A stretch of 64,000 nt of DNA from Sinonovacula constricta. Its lineage: Eukaryota > Mollusca > Bivalvia > Cardiida > Solecurtidae. Location: positions 24,063,277 through 24,127,276 of the forward strand of contig CM017556.1 in NCBI GenBank assembly GCA_007844125.1. The letters run 5' to 3'. The notes beneath the pieces were generated by a model. The model had not been told where the DNA came from, did no database searches, and saw only the letters and a program-made list of their open reading frames with translations. The translations under genes and the position numbers were made by a program. Positions 54,501 through 63,500 of the stretch are shown piece after piece. Each line of letters starts with the position of its first letter. The stretch's first letter is position 1.

Positions 54501-57500
54501 GTAGATGTGCATGCTTTTTTTAAGCTTGTACTTTGATTGTTTCTTCCCACTTTTGCCTTATCAACAGTTTTTGCAGGTCTCTTAAATTCTGTAAACAAAC
54601 TTTCTATCTATTCAGCTTTTTAAACTGATTTTTTATCTTTTCAGCTTTGTTTACAGATTTTCTTTCTCTCTTTTCAAACAGATTTTCTATCTTCTTTTTA
54701 GCCACGTGTAAACATTATTTAACCTGTCTCTGGCTGTGCAATATAATTAACATCAGTTCTTTTTACTTTTTCAAATATTTTGCATCTTATTTCGCTATGT
54801 TTTAAACAAACTTCCCTACACTCTTTATTTTATTCTGACTGCTGTAAGTATCACTAGGTATACACATTGAGAACAGAAAACAACAAACTTCTGAGAAAGC
54901 AACCAAATTAGGTTTTGATTAGAAACCTACTAAAATAAGAGTAAAAGCTGTATGGATAAACTGAAGTGAAATGCCATGTGCAGTTAAATGAAACCAAAGG
55001 TAATATGCAAGTGATAAGAAGGTTATATGTCAAGATCCACACCTTTAGATTTTAAGTAAGAGTTACATTCTAATACATATTCAATATTCTAATGACAATT
55101 GTTACATGTCTATACAGTTTTCAATATATAAGGTCAAAGGTCATAGAGTGCATAAAGTTCAAGGTCAGTCTTACCTCTGACCCATTACAGAACCTGTAAA
55201 GTGCAAGGTCAATGTAACTGAGATAATTAGCCTTGGTAATATACATGACAATTATATTCTCTGTGATGGCTATTGGTTTGTATGGTGCATTACATAACAG
55301 CAGCATGACAAGAAATACAAAAAGGTCAAAATGAAGTGATGGCATTTCAAACATTTTTGTTACGATTTTAGCTCTTTAGAAAAAAATGCAGCAGTAATTT
55401 CTACAGAGGTGTAATACTGACAACAGGCATTCCCAGGCATACATAGATATACTGTATGGGGTTAGGAAAGTGTTAATGGACTATCACTAGCATATTACCT
55501 TATTGGTAGGTGAGAAAATATATGTTGATAATTAACTGTTTCAAGTCTTCCTTCTTTATCATTTCACAGAGAAGACCGATACAAAGTGGTATATTTACAA
55601 TTTGGAAGAGGGTCTTTATTTGAATTGGAATGAAAGGAGCATATATCTGGTTTAGTAGAGGATGTTTATCGATGAAAAACATTTATCTATGTGATAAAAC
55701 TATGTGGGAATGTGTTGGGAACTGACTAGGGGTTGGATGCAAACTCTTGCCATACTGAAACAATCCGAATAAAGATGAAATATGCGATGAAGCTTGGAAC
55801 AGACTCTTGTGGCATGCACTATTAAGGCATATATAGACCACTTCATGCATAACAGCAAATAAGGACAACAACAGACAACCTCAATGCTTAGCTTAGATGC
55901 AACTTTATAAACTGCATTTCTGCCAAAGACCCAGTTAAGGGAAAAACGGCTTTGATTTTCTATGTAAAAAAACTGAAAGGCTACATTCTCACAATGCCAC
56001 AAGAGAATTTTTTTTTAAAATCCCTTAAATACATCTATTTGGTACATTCACATATGCAAACTATCTAAAACACTGCACTGTTTGAACAATAAAATATTGC
56101 ACGTTACACAGAGGAGCAGATCCCACAGTTTACATTTTATTCTAACTGCACATGTTGCACTCAAAGTGTTTCAAGGGAAGTCACTCTACTTGGACATAAT
56201 GAAGGAGGAGATTAGAGTTACTGTCCCTAACATATGGAAAAACTGTCCATGTAATGGGTCAGAGCCGGAAAGTAGACCTTGATCCTTCGTCTGCACTCTG
56301 TCCTGTAACAAACAAGATACACATTGAATGATTTCCCTTTTCATACCACTTTTAAACCTGTATCATGCTAAATTTAGTTTTAAGTGGTACAAAATGTAAG
56401 TTATTTGACAACATACATGTTCAACATAGAGTCTCAGCAGCAAATAGTGACTAACCTGGTTTCACAGCTCCAAGCAGATGCTGGCTGAGTTACATTAGCA
56501 CTATTTGCCAATGCTTAATTTATTCTCAGCAGGGTAAGTGCCACTCAATGGAGTGTAACATCATACAACTATCTCAAGAAACCTTTCATTTTGTGTTTCC
56601 ACATCATTAAAATCATGCTGATAGCTTTGCACTTATATAGCAAAAGACTACATAAAATACAGCCGACTGTTAACAACTTGAATATATTTTAAATCATGTT
56701 TTATTCATAACAACAAAATTTTACCAGAACAGAAATTTTAAACTTCTCAATTATTTTGAGCAAAAAAAAACAACACAGCCTTCTTTCACAAATGAGATGG
56801 CCAGTTTTTCTTTTTTCATGAATTGTGAGTTTTCATACATATTCAGATGATTATTTACGGCATTTATCTGCATGTTGAATCTATATTTAACATAAAGTTT
56901 GATTTTTCTCTAATTTATTATTTTATTTCTATTGGCTTATTTTTACATTTACATCAAATATGTTTCATATTTTAAAACATGGCAACACTGAACTGGAACT
57001 TATTAGTTTATGACAATGTAATCAAAATCGGATATTTTTGGTCTTACACACGCGAAAAAATCTTGGTTCTTCCAACTGTTCATAAACTGTTACGAAAACC
57101 AGCCAATATGCGTGAGTGCCAAATAATACAACCAACTCATGATTTTTAGAAGCATGGAACTTTCTAATTATATAAAAATAATTACTTAAAGCGTTCTGAC
57201 AAACAGAAGATCTTAATAACATTATACATATATAGTAACAAGAACTCTTACAAAACTATAAAATATATTTTGAGAAATGATACTTTCAGAAATAGCTTAA
57301 GCTTATTAAATGGTTTTGTTTGATGGGGTAACCTTAAACCCAGACACACGCACATCTCCATCAGGTTTTGAATCTGTCACTTCTCCAAGACTGGTACCAA
57401 CATTCATCATATTGTGGTATCAGGGACATTAAATAACTGATAGCAGGAATTCAGATTAGAATAGTAGATCCTGTAGTGTACTTTTGTAGATATAAATTGA

Positions 57501-60500
57501 AATGTCTTATTAAAACTCTCAATCCAAATAAACAATATGGGTACTCATTGAACATTGTCTCATTGATTAACTTCAATAAGCAGCTGTACAGGGTCTTGTA
57601 GAGTCGTGAACAATACAGGATGAGAAATATATATTTTGGAATTTATGAAAATGCAAAATAAATGGGTGAAGCAGAATCAAAAAAAAATTTACAGTGCAAA
57701 CATTATTCGAAATACAGTTTTACACATTAATGTAGTCCCAGAACTGAATGAGTCAGATTTTCAAGATGACCAATGCTAGTTTCATTTTTATTTTGCCTCT
57801 ATTGTCATGCAGAGCATGATACCAGAGAAACACAAGATTTTTCATGGATACTGACCTATTAATTCAAATCAGAAAATTATGGTACACCATTTTGTTGGCT
57901 TGGTCATTTCAAGAAAAATATATATATATATTATTTTTCTCAATAAAACAAAGCACAGTTTTGTTTTTTTAAATAAATGGTAACAACATAATTATAGTAA
58001 TGAAAGCAACGTCCAGCTTTTTTAGTACAATGCTGTACAACACAGGTCAGCTAGAGGTCCTCTATCCCTGGCCTGGACTCGATCGATGTGTCAAGAGGCT
58101 AAGCAGTCAAGAGGCATTAAATATAACAAAGATTCTAACTGGAGACAACCCAACGACTAAGGGTAGAGATGAAGAAATTTACTTACAAGAGGAAGAGTCT
58201 GGGGTGGTACTCTGCACGTAGTTGGAAGGAAACATGCCCGTCTTTCCGTTGTATTCACCTTGCCACCAATCTGGGTCATCCTTCTTTATCACATTTATCA
58301 CAGCATCCTTCTGGAATGTCAGCTCATCAGCATTCTGTGCAGTGTATGGGTACAGGGCTATCACATGATCCGCTGCAAAGTGACAATTATTTTCAAAAAT
58401 TTAAGTTTTCAAAGTGTTTATAAGAAGATATGCTGCAAAGCAAGAATTGATAGTCTTTTCAAAACTGATGAATAATAAATGTTTCTTCAAGACATATGCA
58501 TAAAAAAATACAAAGGTAAGCATAGTGGCATAAAAAATATAAAAAAACATAAAAATGTTAACTGAACCCATTTTTTCTTCGCTGAAACAATTATCTATTT
58601 ATCTATTTCCTATTGAGCGCAAACTGATAATGGCTATGCGTAATAATTACTTGTTGGGTTTATCATCCAACGAATAACTTTTCAGTCATTTGAGGACTCT
58701 ATTCCCTTGAAGCAGATCAAGTGTTGCCTTTAAATGTGAACAGTATGCCATGAACCCCTTGCCTAATACTGCATCTAATCATATTATTCTGACTACCAGT
58801 TTTGATACTATTCTTATATTTGCATAAGAGAACTATAACACTACCCTTTTTTACAACTTGGTATGTCACCGCTCGGGTTTTAAGCCAGTTACTTCCAACC
58901 TGGTTTAGGTGATACAGTATACATGAATATCATGGTTTGTGCGTACTGAATATATGTAGTGGGGCACTGTGGCCTTGTGGTAGAGTAACTGATTTGTAAC
59001 TCCCCTGACTGCTAAGCCCTCCCATGTGGATCCCACTCTGGCTTAATGTGGCATAGTATTCCAGCTGACTTGTGGTGTGCCAGTGGTTCTACCCAGACAT
59101 TTGTCTGGGGTTTTCCTCCCTCAAATAGCTGGACAATGCTAGTGATCATCAATGGTCACTGCGATGTATTTTAATAAACACACAATCAACAAGAATGCAT
59201 ATCAGAAAAACACTCTTCTTATTGCACTACCAGGGTAGGCCAACCAGTGTAATCTTACCATAAGTTTGAGCACTTGGCTGAGGGGTGCTAGCTGCTGGGG
59301 CAGGGGAGGGATTGGCACTGGATCCACCCACCTGGAACACAGGAATAGGTCAGAGGTTAAACCAGGCTAAACCAGGCTATCAAGACAAATAATATAAAAT
59401 ATAATAAATAAATAAAAAACTATACAACCTATATAAGTCTTATTGGAATTTATCATTTAATTTTTGTTGTTTATTTTGCAGAAAAAATAACAACAAAAGT
59501 AACAACAAAAGATCATTTAAAGTATATATGCAATGTATCTCTTTTGTTACATTCAGATTTTTTAAACAAAAAAAAAGTATGAAACATCAATCATTAAATA
59601 GATTCAATTACTTTATGATAAAGAAAAATTATCTTCACATTTGAAGAAATAGTCATTCAAGAAGCTGAACCAGAAATAGTAATTCAAGAAGGTGATCCTT
59701 TCAACAATGTTGTCAGTATCATAAATAAATGACACTTAAAAGATAACTGACTTGGACTGGATACCAGATATGGGAGGGATTTGACTGGGTATTTTTTGGC
59801 AAATGAGACATTTTAAATTACTACCCGATACCTTATAAAAGCTTTTACCCAATTTGTCATGTGATTTATGGAAATGTTTTTAACTGTTGGCCCTGCAATA
59901 CAAGCAGTATCAACTGTTGTCCACTCACGACATCATACTATTAACAATGTCATATTTTGCATTCTTTTTGTAAATCAGAAGCTTAACTATGTTGTGTTTT
60001 AAAAGTTTTGTTTCTGTGTTAGTGCAATTATTCAGATCAAAATAACATGTATCATATGGTAATTGATCAGGTATTTCATGCCTGTTTGTGGTACATGCAA
60101 AACTGTTTCACAAAAAGTCATGAGAAAACAGTATACCGTAACTACTCTATACAACTTTCGAAAAAGTGTTCCTTATAAACACTCTTGAAGGATATAAAAT
60201 TGATAACAGATGATTTTCTATCATAGCTACAGTACGTTACCAGAGAGGTAGCTGGTGACTGTCCGCGGTTGAGGGTGTTGTCAGGTGTAGACCTGGCACT
60301 GGCGCCCAGCAGCTTCACATAGTTAGCAGGAAACCAGCCAATCTTCCTTTTCTGGCCTCGTGCCTGGAAAATGTGAACACAATATATCTTTTACAATTCT
60401 TATGTTTGTTTAAACATCAAACCCAAGGGTGTTTTTTTTCCTGAAAAATGGACAGGGCCTGTGACAATTGAGAAGGGAAAAAAAATTGTGACAATTTATT

Positions 60501-63500
60501 GAAAAAGGAGGAAAATGTGCATGTTTACTTTTTATTTGCTATCATACATCTTTTTCCTGTTCTCGAACTCCTTCACTAGATTATCATAGTCTAGTTCACC
60601 CAAGCTACCAGTGAAAAGATAAGGTAATTTTCATTTTTGGCGGAAAAAGAAGGCTTAATTTTCAAAGGAACCTGGGCCTTTAAACAGCCCTTTCTATACA
60701 AGGTAAAAAACAAAATGACACCAAAAATCTTTCAGTAATATGGAGAGATGAAGTAGATAGCACTATATTTATTGTGAATGAAAGACTGTTATGTCGCAGC
60801 CTGGAATCGAGCCCAAAGCCTCCCATACCTGGAGCCGATGCTCTACCGATTAAGCTACCAAATCCAATAGGTGTAGTATGCATTTAAAAAACAATCCACC
60901 GCATGTTGTAGATCTAAGTCTAAATCCAAGCTGTATGCTAATGTTTTTTTCTGGGAGTCATTAACCAAGGAAAAAGCACTCAATAACGTAATCCTAGTTA
61001 AGGTTTTGCTTAAGCTCGAATAGTTTCAATCAATAGATTTTTTTTTAAAGAAAAAAAAATGTTACAACTGCTCAAATTATGATACATCAAGTTTGATAGT
61101 TTGTGGTGTCACAAGTCATTATTAATAAAAGATCCAAGTAAGTAACTACAGAGGCAGTCAAAATTTGCGCTTGAGAAAAAAACAAACTCGAACCAGAAAT
61201 GTTTCTGCAAATGGGACTAGTGCCTACAGTTAACATAAACTGTTGCCCTGCTACATTTTTATCCAAAATCAACAAAAGAAATCTTACATCAAAAACAACT
61301 GCATGCAAAGAAAGGTAGACTCGGCAACAAAAAGTGCAGATATTGATCAGACAGCATCCAGCAGGAGATAACTGTTCTGGATCTAGACTTTTTGCATAAG
61401 ACTGATTTTTCTTTACAGAAGGCTAAGCGTCTACAGGTGTTATGAGTAAAAATACTTAAACATAAAATTACCTGAAGTTCACCCTCCCACCATCCGCTGG
61501 GGCTCTTTTTGCGCACCTGGATCAGCTGACCTGGACTCAGTGACAACTGCTCCTCACCTGTCGCTGTGTATGCCGCAATCACCGTCGCTATCTCTGTAAT
61601 GTCATTAAGGAATCGTTAGCCATTACATTATAAATAGCATGTATGAAAAATTTACAATCAATTTCAAACAAAGGTAACACTGCATATTTCTTATCAGCAA
61701 ACAGTGTAGATGCTTATTAGACAGGAATTTACCTGAATAATCTGGATCTGCATTTTTTGCCTTGGCCTGATGTGCTAATTATTTTGCTGTATTACAAGAT
61801 ATAATAAAATTATAAAAATATCCTTTAATAAATCATCAAAGCATATAAGGCTATCTTTTGAGAGCCTTTTAAAAGTATGTGGGTTTAAAATAAATAATTA
61901 TATACTTTATTTTCATGTCCCATAGAGGTGCCAGACAGCGATATATAGCTGGGTGCAGGGAATGGTAATAATGGAGCATAAGCCCCACTGGATGCCTCTA
62001 ACTACCCAACCTCCCCCTCATGGGCCCCCTGTTATGATCAGGGTATATGCAGTGACCCCGTGCAGCCGCCTCACAGTAAATATTTTAAAAGTTAATTCAA
62101 GCTAAAAACTTTGTAAGAGTGTATATATTTCCATAAAATTTGTTTAAATAACATACATAATAGTAAAAGATCACATAGTGGATAAAATATATTTAAAAAA
62201 CTGTCTGACTTAATTTTGGCCAATCAGGCGCTAGCTTTGTCTCTTATATTTCTTTTACTGTTCCCCATAGTCGTAAGGTGTAACATGCCACGAGCTGGCG
62301 ATAATGTTTAACTGGGATTTGGCTGCAAGGGCGGCCCTAACAATGCAATGACCCAGTTAGGAAATCATTCCAAATTTTATACAAACATTTTGACCAAGTT
62401 TAGTGAAGATTTGGACTATAAATGTGGTCTCTAGTGTGTTAACAATGTTTTTCTAAAATTTAACCTTTTGTCCTAGTTTTTGACTCCCGGTGACCCAATA
62501 ATAAACTTATCTAAGATTTCATGCTGACTAATATTCTGACCAAGTTTGTTAGGATTGGATAAAAACTATAGCCTCTAGTGTGTTCACAAGCTTAATTGTT
62601 GACGCTGCACAATGGACAGCAAAGGGGTATCAGAAAAGCTGTTGTGCTCAGGTGAGCTAAAAGTTTGCTTAGCTTAAAAGGGAAGTTTTCATTCAAACAT
62701 TCCTATTTCTTTATGAGGTATAATTGAAATTATATCATTAGCAGGCATCAGTAACTCTATTCTTTTCCTGGGTATTCAAGCGTACCTGCTTCTTGAAGAA
62801 AGAACTTTATTTTATATTTTAATAAAAACATTACAACTTAAATGCGGAATCTGACAGTTTGCCTACATCCAATACATGAAAAAAAATTTGTATACCCCAG
62901 TGGGGTATTTAGGCATTATTGTTGCATAAACTATTACTTTACATGAAGGCCTTTTATAACATTATATATCAATTGTTAGACTACCAACTCTGAAATCTGT
63001 AAATATTATACCTAAATCTATAAATAAGCAAAATGGGGATTTCAACTAAAAACAGTTATCGATGTCAAAGCATACTGCCTATCAATCATTTTGCATGAGC
63101 TCAAAATAAATGGTTACATGGTTTCTTTGTTTAAAAAAAGCTAACTGTGCAGAGAGTCCTTGATAGAAAATAAGTTACTGTAATGACAACTGAGGTATAA
63201 TGCTTTACTTTTCACATGGACCTAGGGATGGGATGGGATTAGCCGGCATTTTTGCCGATACTGCGCAGCGACATTTCTATCATTATAGCACAGGGGCACT
63301 TATGAAGTGCCCAGGGACTGAACCCGGCCGGTCCATTATACTGACACCGACGAGTCAGGAGTAATGCTGTCCCCTTAGCCCCGAGTGTTAGGAGGGAAGC
63401 CACTACTACCAACTTTAAAGTCTTTGGTTTGACCAGGCAGGGGTTCAAACCCACGATATCCCGATCCGCAAGCCGACGCTCTACCACCTGAGCTATTGCG

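Noticed and set aside
56200..56310. Possible intersectin exon on the minus strand (acceptor TTGTTACAG, then a frame with GTCTAC)
   Set aside because: Joining the exon E donor phase (T) to GA makes an immediate TGA. The exon at 39,980-40,101 supplies the expected Trp and DH start.
34683..63500. Functional tRNA genes at A/B-box pairs (34.7, 60.8 and 63.5 kb)
   Set aside because: The acceptor stems do not pair convincingly and each continues into a repeat body, so these are SINE heads.
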